Shown here: one piece after another, positions 1 through 14,129 of the stretch
Layout of the letters: each line of letters opens with the position of its first letter
Numbering within the stretch: position 1 is the first letter of the stretch
Origin: Liolophura sinensis
Taxonomy: Eukaryota; Mollusca; Polyplacophora; Chitonida; Chitonidae
Assembly: GCF_032854445.1 (NCBI RefSeq)
Contig: NC_088295.1
Location: 13,193,385-13,257,384, forward strand
Reading direction: 5' to 3'
DNA length: 64,000 bases
The notes under the pieces: model-generated
Database searches by the model: none
Told to the model about the DNA's origin: nothing
Seen by the model: only the letters and a program-made list of their open reading frames with translations
Position numbers and translations under genes: made by a program

Positions 1-3000
1 GATGGTTGTCTCACTGTTCAGTTCCCCAGACAATGGCCTGCTCATTCAGGACAGCTACCCTCTGGATGATATTTACAACTCCCTCATGGCTGTCCAAGTC
101 CCCTACCATTATTTCCTCAGAAAGGTAAGCACCACATGTTTCTATGAATTTCACACGAATACATGCTCAGCTGAAGTCACTGGACCAGATTGTAGAAAGG
201 GAGATAACCCAATTAAGTTATACTTTGCCAGCATAAACATCAGCAACTTGGCGAATTCAGCCTCTTTGTTTATGGGTCATTTAGGATGCCTTACTGTATA
301 GGGAATTTAGGTATAGACTTAAGTCTCCTAAGAGGGAGTTTCAAGAGCTGAGATTGTTAAAGCGCTGTCTTACTGCAGGTGTTGGGAGGCCCATCCCAAG
401 GAGGTCACGCTTTCAAATTCGACTCTTTGCTGTTTCCATCCCGAAATTAAATCAGGAAGTTTGTCAGGTTCTAGTGGGTCACTTCAGTTTCCTCTTATGT
501 GCTGTCATTTGAATATGAGTGAGGTGTTAAACACCGGCAAACAAATACATGAATCTCCTCAGTAATTGTGTATTTTTGGATTTTTTATATGGAAGAATTA
601 AGTCATCAAATAACCATTGTTTTGCCTTCTGTCTGCAGCCTGGAAATATTCAGGTATTATATTAGTTAATATCTACAATTACATGTAGAATTGTACTTTG
701 CGTCACTGACATGACATGTTCTTCAGTAGATAATATGTGAAAGGCACTTAATGATAGGTGTACTTGTACTAAATATACTTTAGGCAAATTCTACGAAACT
801 TCATTCATTTCCTTTGTAACTTCTTGATAAACTTTGGCCAACTAGGACTAAACTTTGCTAAAGTTAGTTCTCAAAAGGCTTGAGATCTGGGGCTGATTCC
901 ACATATCTGACTTAATTCAGAACTTCAAACGGTGTCACAGTGTTCAGTTCACAATGAAGATAAAGTTTTGACACATTTGCCTGAAGATAACATTGATGAG
1001 GTGGTTAAAATTTTAATTTACACAGCTCAGAAATAAGGTCTGAAATCATATTTCAAATTTCTGACTTAAGTCAAAACTGGCTTTGTGTAATCTGCCCCTG
1101 GTATTTAAGAAGTTTGTTAGAAGGGTACACGGTACCCTCCCTATCATCTTTGTAGAGTGTATCTAAACTGACATCCTCCTTTTATTCTGTAGCTTCTTTT
1201 GTGCTCAAATTTGTTTTCTAGATTGTTCTCTAGACAGTGTTTTTTTTTCACTGTGTATATAATTTGTCACAGAACATGTGCTGTTTACTTTTTTAACAAT
1301 CTGTTTGATTTAATCTTCTTCATGCTTGTAGATGATGCTTAACATTTTGAAGTCTTTTAAGGACTTCTGAATTTAAAAAAGTTGACTTTAATGCTTATAA
1401 ATTAACACTTATCTATTCCCCCACAGTATCCATGATGTAACTGTTGGCTTATTGAACCAAATCACTACCCTTGTATGCTATTTAAATATTACAGTATTTT
1501 AGAATGTTTGGAATGAATGTTTAATGAAATAGTAAAATCAACTTTTAATAACTCTAATGGTATGTGGAATGATCATGGAAATAATACTGTTCATCCATTG
1601 TCACCCTTTAATGTGTACAGTGCATTTGCTGATCATTGAAATACTGATTACACATGCCAATATTTCTGATTGATGAAAGAAATCACTAGGGTGGACTTTC
1701 CCTTATTGATAAAAGGTGGCTATCAGAAAACAAGGTATTCACTTTGCTGTTACGGAAAGATTTACCTGTTATTTGTTGCAGTCTGAAGACACAAGTGATG
1801 AGCCTCCACCTGTAGTTAAAACTGAAAGCATGTACTCTGTGATAGAGAAAACCCCATTCTTCCCCAAAATGGTTTCCCGCAAAGTGATGCGTGACTTTGT
1901 GGGTTTGGAAAAAAGTGACAAGAACACTCGTGATGCTATGATGAACTTCAGCTTTTACCTGGCTGTGGGCAACATGGATGAAGCTTTTAAGGCTATCAAA
2001 CTCATCAAGAGGTAACGTCATGTCAAGCTCTGCAGATAGTGAATTTTGCGAACACTTATCAAGGTGAAGGAGTAAATTTGCACGCCAGACTAATTAGGAG
2101 CTAAACTCCTGTTATCCATGTGTACTTAGGACACCATGACAAAAATGTGCGGGAAATCTGTTTATTTTGTTCCCAAATTACATGTGTAACATAAATTACT
2201 TACCATCAAACTGAAATACAGTGTACTGGACCTTATTACTAAAGAGTTTTCTAATCTGATGTATTGTGTAGTGAGTCAGTGTGGGAGAATATGGCTAAGA
2301 TGTGTGTGAAGAGTCGCCGCCTGGACGTGGCTAGCGTGTGTCTGGGAAACATGGGACATGCCCGTGGGGCCAAGGCTCTCAGGGAGGCCCAGAAGGAACC
2401 AGAACTGGATGCCCGGGTGGCCATGCTGGCAATACAGCTAGGCCTAAATGTGAGTGCTGTAATTTTTCAACCTTTTAGAATGTTTGCAGGGTGTTTATTC
2501 AAACATATTCTGAAGGCATTATTATGTGTAGACTGATAAAATTATACATGTAGCCCTTTTGTGATGCCTGAATTTGGTCAATCCAGCAAATGTAGTTTGT
2601 TTCCAAAGTGAAGTGAAAAAGATGCAGAGTCACACTAAAACTTACTGTTTCATGTGCAGAAAGGTTGAGCAACTAGGGTAGTTCCTGGCAGATATTTGAG
2701 TGCGGATTTACATAGATGTACAGTAAACAGGGATAAACATTGGAGAAAAGACAGCACTAAACCAAAGTTATGTGCATCGATGAAATAATCCCAGAGGAAG
2801 CTTAAAGAGCATAACATTTTACATTTGCGATGTTCCACAACTCATATATTGTGGTTCAAAGTAAGCAAAATCAAGCACTTTGAGACAGTGGAAAGTGCCA
2901 TCATGTTATCAGGGTTTTTTTTCAGTCAGACACGAGTTATTTCTATACACCCAGGAGGCACCTGTTTCCGCTTATGTCAGGCACACCCTGTTTTGCCTGT

Positions 3001-6000
3001 TTTAACCATATGTACGTGGAATATGAGTGACACAGCATCATGTTTCTGGTTAGTCTAACATGGCATGTCCCATGGCCTCATAAGAATTCCTCTTAAAAGT
3101 TCCTTTATAGAGCTACAGAGCACATGAGAAAAAATGTCTCTGACTGTTTTAATAGGTCTATTTTCACCCCTCTTCTTAAATAACGCAGTTTATATTATTT
3201 ATTGTGTTTTGTCTTTTAATTGTCCAGGGTAATTTTAAGGATGTTCAAGAGCTGAGCTAAGTATTTAATCAATACAAAGAAACACATCAAAGCCTTCTAG
3301 GTTTATTTCCAATCATATAAGCAAACGAACATGGATGATACATGTACCACATGGTGAACTTGTTGTATGAGCTCTATATGTTTTTATACCGTTTGTGCTA
3401 GTAGAAATTTTACTTCATACAGCATAGTGAAAGAAGAGTTACAAATATGTTACAATGAAAAGAAAATATGCATGAAGAGAATTAAGACATGCATGTACAT
3501 GTGTACAATGTATGCTTTTACAGTTACCACAGATTCAGACTCTGCTGTCATCAGAGTTGAATTGCTGGAAATATGAATCTTTAAATGTCATTCTCTTGAG
3601 AGTAAATAAGAATTTGTTTTTCTCAGTAATAGTTAGGATCACCACATGCAACTTTTTTGTTGATATCTAGCTATGCAGAAAGGATCTGCACCTGTCAGTC
3701 ACCTAAATTTACACATTTTAATGGTCAAGATGATTTAATGCTTTGTGTGTTTTAAATGTTTCTGCCTTCTCTGTTAACAGGAAGATGCTGAAAGACTTCT
3801 GAAAAACTGTAAAAGATACGACTTGCTGAATCAGTTTTATCAGAACATGGGGCAGTGGGGCAAGGTATGAACTTCGCTCTTGGTATATTTTGGTTTTGAG
3901 CACTTATCAGATGTCATTTGCAGGTGACAGATATTTATTTGTTCCTAGTTGTTTACCGAGATCACAGTGTAATGTTGAGCATGCCTTTCTCTTGTGTCTA
4001 TTACAGGCCATGGAGACAGCAGAGATGTATGATCGTATACACCTGAGATCCACCTATTATAATTACGCTAAACACCTGGAGGCTAAAGGGGATGTTAATC
4101 AAGCGGTGCCCAAGTAAGGCAGCCTTAGGCTAGGATAGTGATTATGAGTTGGGTTTTACCCCAAGGCTAATGGATGTCATCTTGTCGAGGCAACTGTCCT
4201 ATTTATGAACATTTCTGGCCATGCATTGCTGCCATTACTCTCTCTCTCTCTCTCTCTTTCTCTGTCTCTGTCTCTCTCTTCTGTCCCAGTTTCCTCCCAC
4301 CATAATGCTAGACGCCATTGTATAAGTGAAATATTCTTGAATACAGCGTAAAACACCAATCAAATAAATAAATAAATTTCTCTCTTCTGATGAATTTGAA
4401 ATATGACTTGTACAAACAGGGGAAGCCTCTCAAGATATCTCATTTTTGCCTTATATTATGATGCTTTGTAACCAAAATGCATGGAAAACTGAATATGAGG
4501 TTTAAATTACATGTAAGATAATATGATTAATATAAGTAATATGAAATACATATCTTAAAATAAATATACATGTAGTTATACATACCAGTCTTTTTGACTT
4601 TCCAGCTACGAGAAATCTGACACCCACCGCTTTGAAGTTCCCCGCATGCTATTTGATGAGCCCGATGCTTTAGAAGCTTACATCATGAAGAGCAGAGACA
4701 TGTGAGTGCATGTAAAATCAGCATACATGGACATAAAGTAGTCAAATCTACAGCCATATGTAACATACCTGACTCTTTATTGAAGTACAAGTCTATAAGA
4801 TTACAAGAGTAATCTTACAAGATTATATATGTCATAAACCTTTGGGGAGGGCTAGGCCATCACCAGGCTCAATACTTCAGAACGGTTTTTCACAACAGGT
4901 TTTTTACTATACATTAACTACAATATATATGTATATGTAATACTGGCATTTTTGAAGCTTATATGGTAATTTGCAGTTTGATCAGATATGTAATCTTCAA
5001 TAATGGTAATGTAGATGTACTTGCATACATGTTTATATGCTTGTCCTCTGTATGTACTTCAGGAGTTTACGGAAGTGGTGGGCCCAGTACCTGGAGAGTA
5101 CAGGGGACATGGATGCTGCTTTGCAGTTCTATGAGGCAGCTCAAGATTACCTATCCCTGGTCCGCGTCTACTGTTACTGTGGCAGTATGGATAAGGTCAG
5201 ACATCCACTGATCATAACGTTTGTGATTACTACAATACTGCTTGCTGTATTTTCCAAGATGAGGTTAATAACCAGTTTTCATGAAACATACCACTTTGTC
5301 ATATCTTGTAGCAGTATATATATGTATATAAATTAAGATGGGCTACAAAGATTACATATGATCTGACAATGATATACTTGTAACCTTTGCTTATGGTTTT
5401 GCAGTTTGTACAACACCAACATTTATATAATCAATGGTTATTACAGATATAAAGGTGTATTGTGATGTTTCCAGGCTTCTGACATCTGTAACGAGACTGG
5501 AGATAAGGCTGCCTGTTATCATCTGGCTCGGCAGTTTGAGAATCAGGATCTTATCAAAGAGGCCATCCATTTCTTCACTAGGGCTCAGGCCTACGGAAAT
5601 GCTATACGGCTATGTATGGTAAGTTCATTAATGTCTGGCTTTGAGCAAGGAATTTCTACATTCCCCAGGTCACCTTTTTCTTCATGCTCAGTTGGCAAAT
5701 AACAGTTGATGGCATTTTTCATTTGTTCCACCATTAAGTAAGGTATATCAGCCTAAAACAGGAGAGGATGGTGATCCTCCACCCTTGGCCACCGTTGGCC
5801 ACCATATTTCCCATGAGTTTCCCATTTTAATACGGTCAAATAAATGAATACTATATCTTTGTATAAACAGCCATGGAAAATATAATCTTCCTCACATGCA
5901 CTGGTGTAGAATCAACAATAAGGCTGACCTATTTCTGATGGCTTCAGTTGTGAAAGTGTTGTAATTAATGTCGTAAATAGATTCACATAATACAAGATGA

Positions 6001-9000
6001 TGTTCCCAGAATGTTATCTTCCTCTCCCTGACCTTTGTAGGAACATGGCTTTGAGGATCAGATCCTGAACCTGGCTCTCCTTGGCAGGCCGGACGACATG
6101 ATGGATGCAGCCAGGTACTTTGAACAGAGGCCTGGCATGCAAGACAAAGCAGTCATGTTATTTCATAAGGTATGGCTGTTTGTGTAGTAAATATATGTAC
6201 ATGTCTTGAGTTTATCTCCTGGAGCAGCAGTAGTAGTAGTCATAGGTTTCTTTCTTAAAATTTTATTGCTCTCCTTTACATAATAATTTACATCATAAAA
6301 CACAGAGCAGAAAATTCTAAAAATTTCAGATTTTGAGCATACTGTTCAAAATTCCATTGTTAATAGGCCTTACTTATCTGTTTCGTCTTTTCAGGCTGGG
6401 AACTTTGCTAAGGCTCTTGACCTGGCCTTCACTAGCAAACAGTTTGGGGCTCTGCAGATGATATCTGCTGATCTTGACGAGCACGCTGATCCAGCCTTGT
6501 TACAGCGCTGTGCTGATTTCTTCCTGGACAATGGCCAGTATGACAAGGCTGTGGACCTGCTGGGGCTGGGTAAAAAGGTGAGGCAGGGCTAAGCTGGTCA
6601 ACTCAGTTTGTGTCAACCCTTATCTGACTAGCAATAATGTCTGTCGTCCGCCACGTACAAATGTATACATAAAGATATCTCATGCTGCCAAATAGCTATC
6701 CTAATGCTGGGATGTTTTCTGGTGATATGAGACAATCCACTGTGAGAGTACAGAAGTGTTTGGTGCTGGCCATTTCGGAAGGTAACTGAATTTGCGTTGG
6801 ATTGCCTGATATACTCAGATTGTAAGATTTTTTCTTGGTGGGTCATATCCAGGTTGTTATGGTTATGTTCATGCTCAAGATTTTACAGGGTTTGAGTCTC
6901 ATTCTTGACCCACACAGATGTGATTTGGAGGTAGATGTGTCTGTTGCTGTTTTAGTACTGGGATGCTCTGAAGATCTGTATGGAGCAGCATGTGATCATG
7001 ACAGAGGAGTTAGCTGAGCGGATGACCCCAGAAAAGGGAGACGGAGAGAATGATGTGCTGGAGAGGAACAAGATACTGGAGGGGATAGCTGAGGTCAGCA
7101 TGCACCAGGGACAGTATCACATCGCTACCAAGAAGTTCACTCAGGCAGGAAACAAACTCAAGGTCAGCTTCATCTGTAATATCTGTGATTTTCCAGCTGT
7201 TGTGGATTTTCACTTTACTTTCAGCTTTTCTAATCTGAGTAATTACCTAGAATTTTTTACAAAATATATATGCATTTAGGCAGACCAGACTATTGCTATT
7301 CAGTAACATTAACGTTTATGTATGTATTTATTTTTTATTTATTTTGTATTTATTTATTCGATTGGTGTTTTGCACCAAATAATGTTTCACTTATGCAGTG
7401 GCTACCAGGTGCAACATACTGAGCAGAGCCTGTGGAGGTTGGGTGGGGTGGGGGGAACCACAGCTATCTGCAGGTTACTTACATTAATGTAGTAATAGAT
7501 TTGTCATTATGAAATATTGCCAAAGTGTATAGCCTAAACATTCATTCATCCAAGGGTCAAATGTATTAATACCTTTAGATTTTAACATAAACATATACAT
7601 CCTTACTCCCACACCTCTCTTCCCAAAGCATATGATATTAATGTCACAGTTGTTCTGTTTGGGTGTACCTGTATTTATGTTTTCAGGCTATGAAGGCATT
7701 GTTGAAGTCTGGCGATACAGAGAAGATAGTTTTCTTTGCTGGTGTTTCCAGACAGAAGGAAATCTATGTGATGGCAGCAAATTACCTCCAGTCATTGGAC
7801 TGGCGAAAAGACTCTGAGATCATGAAAAATATTATTCAGTTCTACACCAAAGGCCGAGCTCTGGACTCTTTAGCTGGATTCTATGATGCCTGTGCAATGG
7901 TAATAAATATAGGATGAATCACACACAGTATGCTGTCTTTTTTGTCCATTTTCTGCTGTATGATTGATTTCCATAAAAAAAAAAAAAACAGGAAACTACT
8001 CATCCTTGGTAGTAACACTTCCTTCCTTAGCTGGTTTATCTTCTGTAAATGACCCTATTTGTACTGTTTCAGGTGGAAATAGATGAATACCAAAACTATG
8101 AGAAAGCCCTGGGGGCTTTGGGGGAGGCTTACAAGTGTATGAGTAAAGCCAAGATGGCCAATGAGTCACTCCAGGAGGAAAAATTAGGCATCATTAAACA
8201 CAAACTGACTCTCATCAAGAAATTTGCTATGGCAAGAAGGTGAGGCATATCTTTAGTACTCTGCCTTGACAAATGACCATGAGAGTTATCTGACAGTTTA
8301 TAATTCTGCACTGTACGGCTGTTGTCCTGTCTTCTCTGCTGATAGAAGTTTTCAATAAGTCACTTACTGTTACACATGTATGTATACCTTACTCTCATCA
8401 CCCTGGGTGTTTAGGTTTTATAATGTTTAGCTTCATTGTCTTCAGCATTGAGGGAAATATTTTGAAAAGTTTGTATCGCATTTGTCTTGATGGTGTGTAA
8501 AATTTGCCTCTTATTGTGCACTACTGTATTCTGTGATGCTTCATTTCCTGATTCCTTCATTCCCTGGCTGTCCTCAGGTCATATGAGGAGGATTCTGAGG
8601 AGTCTGTACGTCAGTGTCAGGTCCTCCTTGAGGAGCCAGGAGTTGAGTCCGCTGTCCGTATTGGAGATCTTATAGGCTTCATTGTTGAACACTTTGCCAG
8701 GAAGGAGAAGTGGAAAGTGGTGTGTAACTGACTTCATCTATTATTGTGTACCATCTGAACATTAAAATGTAGTCTTCCCAATTAGTATGTGTGGATGAAA
8801 GACCATATGGAAGTGATTTTGTGTAATCAGCCTTGTAAAACATAATTCATGTTGATACTTTGGTTTTCTATTTGAAAAAAAACTCAAGCTGTGCACCAGT
8901 TATCCTGCGCAAAGAATATTTATTTGCTTGATGTTTAATTTTGTACTCGAGCATTTTTCACCTACATGAAAGTCAAGTTCAGTCAGATATTTGTATAAAG

Positions 9001-9654
9001 GAACAGGAGTGCTCAAAGTAGACTAGCTAAAACACACAACCTCGTTGTTCATAGGCCTGATAGTGCTTAATATCTGTGTGAGGGCACCTCATAAAGAATG
9101 TTGCTGAGCACACAAGTACAAATGTAACTGTTTAAGAAAGTGTGTATTGAGTGCATCGATGCTTGCTGGTGTTATTCATAATAATGAAATCAAGGCGATC
9201 AATGCTTAAATGTAACAAAGGTTTCACAAGCCTTTGATCCACATGCCGGGATCATTATCAAGTGACTAACCACATTATTTCCTAAATTTGGCTAGTTTCT
9301 TGAGGTCCACTAGTAGTCTGCGAAATCCTTGTCCATAGGAATGAATTATTACAGCTAAAGACTCATAGTGGTCCTGTTATTATTACTGAACCCACGTACA
9401 AGTATGAGTCTAGCAGTATATGATGTTATTCATGTTATACATTTCAGGCCTACAACTACATTGAGGAGCTGAGAATGAAAATGCCATCTGCAAATTTGTC
9501 CTATTACGTGGACATGAGAACAATAGAAGCCATATACCGTGCCTTAGATCTGCCGCTGGGTAGTATCATGAATAACAACAAGCTCAATGGTTACCGAGGC
9601 TCACCTGAGGAGGATGGAGAAGAGGTGGAGGAGGAGGTTGTGGAGGAACAGTAA
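1..9654 (+). CDS. IFT140: Intraflagellar transport protein 140 (IFT-A subunit), C-terminal half, 15 exons, 5' end outside the window
   Basis: Exons: 1-124, 1782-2011, 2272-2449, 3781-3864, 4007-4113, 4606-4701, 5063-5195, 5475-5618, 6041-6169, 6395-6577, 6956-7162, 7687-7899, 8073-8239, 8578-8719 and 9448-9654. All junctions are GT-AG, and the joined frame is open for about 780 codons to TAA at 9652. The product aligns along its length with the C-terminal half of animal IFT140. Examples are [69 protein letters not shown] and [23 protein letters not shown]140 belongs to the IFT-A complex, which drives retrograde transport and import of membrane proteins in cilia. The N-terminal WD40 propellers lie upstream of the window; this part is the TPR-like helical solenoid. 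The protein ends in an acidic tail, [11 protein letters not shown], much like the acidic end of vertebrate IFT140. Several introns carry SINE fragments (4281-4377, 7321-7440). No frameshift or missing block is apparent. Confidence 0.97.
4237..4280 (+). repeat. (TC)n microsatellite abutting a SINE fragment
   Basis: An interrupted CT/TC run lies in an IFT140 intron and leads directly into the 3' part of a SINE-A copy at 4281. Expansion may have started inside the SINE body. Confidence 0.85.
4281..4377 (+). mobile_element. SINE-A, 3' fragment
   Basis: The fragment carries the family hallmarks TTTCCTCCCACCATAATGCT, then AAATATTCTTGA, then AAACACCAATCAAATAAATA with an AAAT tail. The tRNA-like head is missing. 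It lies in an IFT140 intron in the sense direction. Confidence 0.85.
7321..7440 (-). mobile_element. SINE-A, degenerate minus-strand fragment
   Basis: A TTTATTTATT tail is followed by GATTGGTGTTTTGC and a diverged AATGTTTCACTTATGCAG, the reverse of the family 3' module. Divergence is strong, so this is an old copy. It sits in an IFT140 intron. Confidence 0.6.
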
Positions 9655-11540
9655 GTGGGAGGAGCGCAAACAAATGGGTGTTGTCATGACCCAACATGAA
9701 GCAGCATTAACACTGGGTAAAGGTCACAACACTGTATCACCAATCACTGCTTTTCCAGATTTACCAGTTGTCTGTGATGTCTAGTGAAGCTTGTTACAAC
9801 AGCCAGACTGGATTCAGAGAGAGCAGAAATACTCCCAGGAATGCAAGACCATAACATAAAATGTGATTTTCGGGACTTGTTTGTAGTGAGGCTGTGCTTA
9901 CTCTTATCTGTTTTCGCAAGTCAGACAGACTTGAGCATAAACACATGCAAATGTTTGAGAAACTCTGCATGGAGTTTATTTATTTACATGCTTCTTAAGA
10001 AGGAAATGAACATTTGGGAACTAAGGTAATATGGGTTAATACAGCATAATTATACAATTATTTTATTCCAATGAATCACAGTCAAATAAGTATATTTGTG
10101 ACATTTATGTGTATGTATCTCTCAGTCTTGTATCACACATTTACACAGGTACAGGGTCACAGGTAGCACTATCTCCAACACAGATCACATCAAGTGTGTT
10201 TTCAGTGTGATTTTTGTGATGATAAAATTCCATGTGTGATTTATTAGCATAGTATTTTTTGCCGAGTATGTGTAGTTACATTTACTTTACAGTCCAAGAA
10301 AACGTGACATTGATATTTGTCAGATGTTTTTGAATCTCGGTTCTAAGTGTTCAGTTTCCTATATTTCCAGGTGAATATTCTGCTGAAACATTCCACTACA
10401 TCCGTCACACAGCATCCAGTGTTCATAAAACTTACTAACCAATAGAATCTGCATGTTTTTGTATGACACTTTTTCTAGGACCTTATCACCATGATAGGCA
10501 CTATTACTCAAACCATTTTTCACCTGTGCAGATTTTACCTGTTGCAACATGTTTACATTTAACTCCGTCCAAAGGTTACAACAGCAAAAACTTCACCCGA
10601 CGATGTCTGTGTGTTACTTGAATCTCTCATCTTGAGTGTATAATGTATGTGGGTGAATGTACATATTAGCAATCTAGTTTTGTCATTCCTTACGTGAACA
10701 CGTCCAGTCTAACTGAACTTCCATATGTGATTCTGAATCTATTATATATACAAGCATAAATATAATCAAATATATACATAATGCATGGATACATAATACA
10801 TATACAATCTGCATTCAATCTAATCTGTCTTCTTGTGGTTACCCTAAATTGCCTGTAAAGAGTACAGCAGTAAGGATAGAATTTACGTTAAAAAGCTACA
10901 TGTACTAGTGTGGGCCTGCAGGGCAAGTCCAGAAGGCATAATGTCTAATCCCTAAGTTTGGTCACAAAAATCCAGATGTGATAAAAATCATCTCATTCAT
11001 TTGTTAATTTAGGTTGTAATATTTGTACCTTGCATCATACTCCTTGTTCTATGTAAAGACTGAACCGGGTGTCCCTTTTTTAAACAGTTTTTTTTTCTAT
11101 AACATCTGTATTTCTTGCCTACTTGAGTGATCGGAAGGCTTCTCATTTACAGCAACAGTCCATGTGAATCCACAAAATACATGTACTTTTATTGTGAAGT
11201 ATTTTTTAAGTTTAAAAGTATAAAATTACAAATACGTATAACTTTCTGGACGTACCCTAACTTTTTAATCATGTTCTGTATGAAACCGTCCATGAATGAC
11301 TGATGTGCTGTTTTACAAAACTTTATTATGTATTGATGACCTGCAATTTGTCATAATCACGGAAGACAATATAAGGATTGTATGTTTGTTAGTTTGTAAC
11401 ATGATGGTTGTTTCTCTCTTTCGTATTGATGACGTATATGTGTACATTGAATCCATATATCCCGTCCCAGACTTGCGCTTCTTTCAGACCGTCCCTATTT
11501 AACAAGTTGTTATTTGACAATAAAATGCCACAGGCAGATC
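9655..11540 (+). other. IFT140 3' untranslated region and flank
   Basis: The stretch after the IFT140 stop has no coding signal. It is AT-rich with stops in all frames. The first good polyadenylation hexamer with a downstream GT/T-rich stretch that I noticed is AATAAA at 11519-11524, which would imply a 3' UTR of about 1.9 kb. A nearer, weaker variant signal could also be used, so the transcript end is an inference. Confidence 0.4.
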
Positions 11541-13340
11541 CTGGTCTTATTGGTGGCCTTCACTTCGTTACCTTTGTAGCTTTATCATCTGTCATATTTT
11601 ACACTGGCCGAAAGGTTTAAAAGTGTTCTACACTTTGAAACCACTAATTAACGACGAATCTGGCCACGTTTGTATCAAGCGTCTTATGACTTAAGTGAAA
11701 AATTCCAACGCAGCTGCAAATAAAATGCTTTGCTCTGGAAAGATTCAAATTTGTGTAGTGATTCATTACTGCAACACATTGTATTAACTGCAATTTGGGT
11801 TCTTTCCTGTTCTGGGTTTTCCTGTTTATGTTTATGTTAAACATTTTCCGAATGTTTGACAAACAGAATTGTGATATACCATGGAAATGCAAATGGAAAG
11901 CAATGAAACAACATATAGATAACCCAGGGCATATTGTCATTAAACGAGAAGACGGGTTTTACATTTGCCCATATTCATCTTAAATGTAGATGTTCACAGC
12001 TCACTTCCGTACACAAAGGTTGCGTATTTTGAATGGCTACAGAATTCCACGAGTTTGGACACCAGTTAGAATTTTCGTAAGTCATAATTCCACAGCAGAG
12101 ATGACGTTCCTATCAACAGATCGGGGCAAGTCATTCTTCGATGCAGCATCCCGTTTTAGGAAACAACCACCCATGAGATATGTGTGCGGAGTATATAACT
12201 GCACAGTTCTCGATTCATCAGTTATGTGTTCTGGCTAGACATTGCGAGGTTTCTCTACATACTAGTAGGTTATTAAACCATATTTGCGGATCAATATTGC
12301 AATCTAAAATTAATTCACGTCATGTCCGCAAAACCGTTAAAGCTATTAAACCTTTTCAAATTAGACTAGGCTTATGTGTTCTACTATCCCACAGACCTAT
12401 TGAAGTACAGATCTAGTGATGCTTGATTCGCATTACGAATAGACATGCAACTTTTCTTAATTGTTACAACTTAGAAAAAGATGATTTTCCATTGCATCTT
12501 CCTAGATTTGTCACGTATAGGGAAACAAACTTGTTTGAATAACCCTTTTGAACACACATTCTTCAAACAGAAGGATTTGGAAGGTGTTTTTCCATTGGTG
12601 CGAAGATGAAGTCCCAGATCAAATGAAATTCACTCGTACCAAGAATCCTGTATGCCTTGATAAGGAAGTGTCTTGGAATATTATAGCAATATTATAGCCA
12701 TTATAGCAGCAATTCGTCTTGCTGTACGCTTTAGATATGTCCTTTTATCACAACCATGTACGCCCATATAGTCCTCATTTCTGTGTACTCAACATCTACA
12801 AGCTGACCTGCCAACGACCAGTCAAGGTTTGAAATCGGAAAGATAAGTACACTGTTCCACGTAAATATATACGTTAAAATTTCCCAGAAGCGTCCAGCAC
12901 TTCAAGAAGGACTTATACATAGTTGGTGGGCGTTCTTGGTTTAAAGGAGAAGAAAACATAATAATGACACCAAAATCAGATGAAGAGCGTCAAAACTCAT
13001 TTGTAAATATGGTCTTCAAAATTTTTTTCCATTTTTTTTTTTATCAGGAGGAAGGTTATTTGAAAATATTTTTGCAGGGTGGGTATTTGGGACCACCTTT
13101 TGGCATTTAACGTCGTTGCTTAATAATTTTCTAAATAAAGATGTGAAGCATTTCTTTGAATGTAAATTTGTTGGTTATATCCAAGCATATGCATTTAATC
13201 TGAATTATGATAATATTTATGAATATATTAAAAATACAGATACGATCAAAAACCCGGTTGAACACGTTTCTTAGCTGAAAAGACCAAATTTTAATGCAAA
13301 TATATTTATTAAACGTGTTACATCCTCATTTATAACACGT
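11541..13340. other. Intergenic stretch, no recognisable gene
   Basis: Small plus-strand open frames occur between 11795 and 12416 (for example 11990-12238). They are short and interrupted, and no family is recognisable. The codon-like composition around 12000-12400 could be a decayed element. I see no domain motif, terminal repeat or RNA gene. Confidence 0.4.
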
Positions 13341-13577
13341 GCAGGTCGAGGTGGTTAGCACGCCAGCGCGGTGCAATGACCTAGGAGCCTCTCACCTGTG
13401 AGTTCAAGTCCAGCTCTTGTTAACTTCTTCTCTGGCTGTACGTGGGAAGGTCTGCCAGCAGTCTGCGGATGATCGTGGGTTTAACCCGGGATCTGCCCGG
13501 TTTCCTCCCACGATAATGCTGGCGGCCGTCATATAAATGAAATACTCCAATCATAAAATTCCAATTAAACAAATAAA
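13341..13577 (+). mobile_element. SINE-A, near full-length copy with tRNA-like head
   Basis: The copy starts with a tRNA-like head: GAGGTGGTTAGCACGCC resembles the box A region and GTGAGTTCAAGTCCAGC is a box B-like motif. The body follows (TACGTGGGAAGGTCTGCCAG, then GGTTTCCTCCCACGATAATG) and it ends in AAACAAATAAA. This is the best head-bearing plus-strand copy in the window. The intergenic location gives no clue to function. Confidence 0.85.
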
Positions 13578-14068
13578 GCATTTATAACTTTATGATTACA
13601 CAAAGATTATATATACCAAAAGATGATCCCAAATGACCACCATACAAAAATAATTTCAAGTGTTTATGTAATTTTTATGTTTTTTACACCTTTAACGTTT
13701 ACTGCTTTCAAGTTCCGTTTTGGTCTCAGATGGACTGAACCATCTCGTTTTATTACGAATCGAAGTTGTGCCACATTCACCGAGTTGTCCAAAATGTATT
13801 CTCATATTCTGCTGTACAAACCAAAATACATTTAGACCGGGAAAGCGGACACGTCTTCCTTTTTTCCGAGTAACGTGTAAAGTAATCAGTATATACTAAA
13901 TATGGGACATGTCCCAAAAAAACATATCGCTGGAATGCTGGAAATTAGTGCATCCTGTAGTTACAGTAAATTATAGGTAAAAATATAGCCTTAAAGTTCG
14001 TGTGATATATATACAAAGGGCTCGAGTATCTATGCAAGGCCTGCATATAGTTGACAAATTGAGTTCCA

Positions 14069-14129
14069 CTGCACCACCCCCACCCCCCACCACCCACCCA
14101 CCCACCCCCACCCACCCACCCCCACCCCC
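14069..14129. repeat. C-rich (CCCACC)n tract
   Basis: The tract is about 60 bp of almost pure C and A, with many CCC to CCCCCC runs separated by A or CAC. The opposite strand is therefore a series of GGG/GGGG runs with GT spacers. Confidence 0.9.

Noticed and set aside
11990-12416. Possible small genes or retroelement pieces in the desert after IFT140
   Set aside because: Short overlapping frames with no recognisable domain, no splice structure and no terminal repeats.
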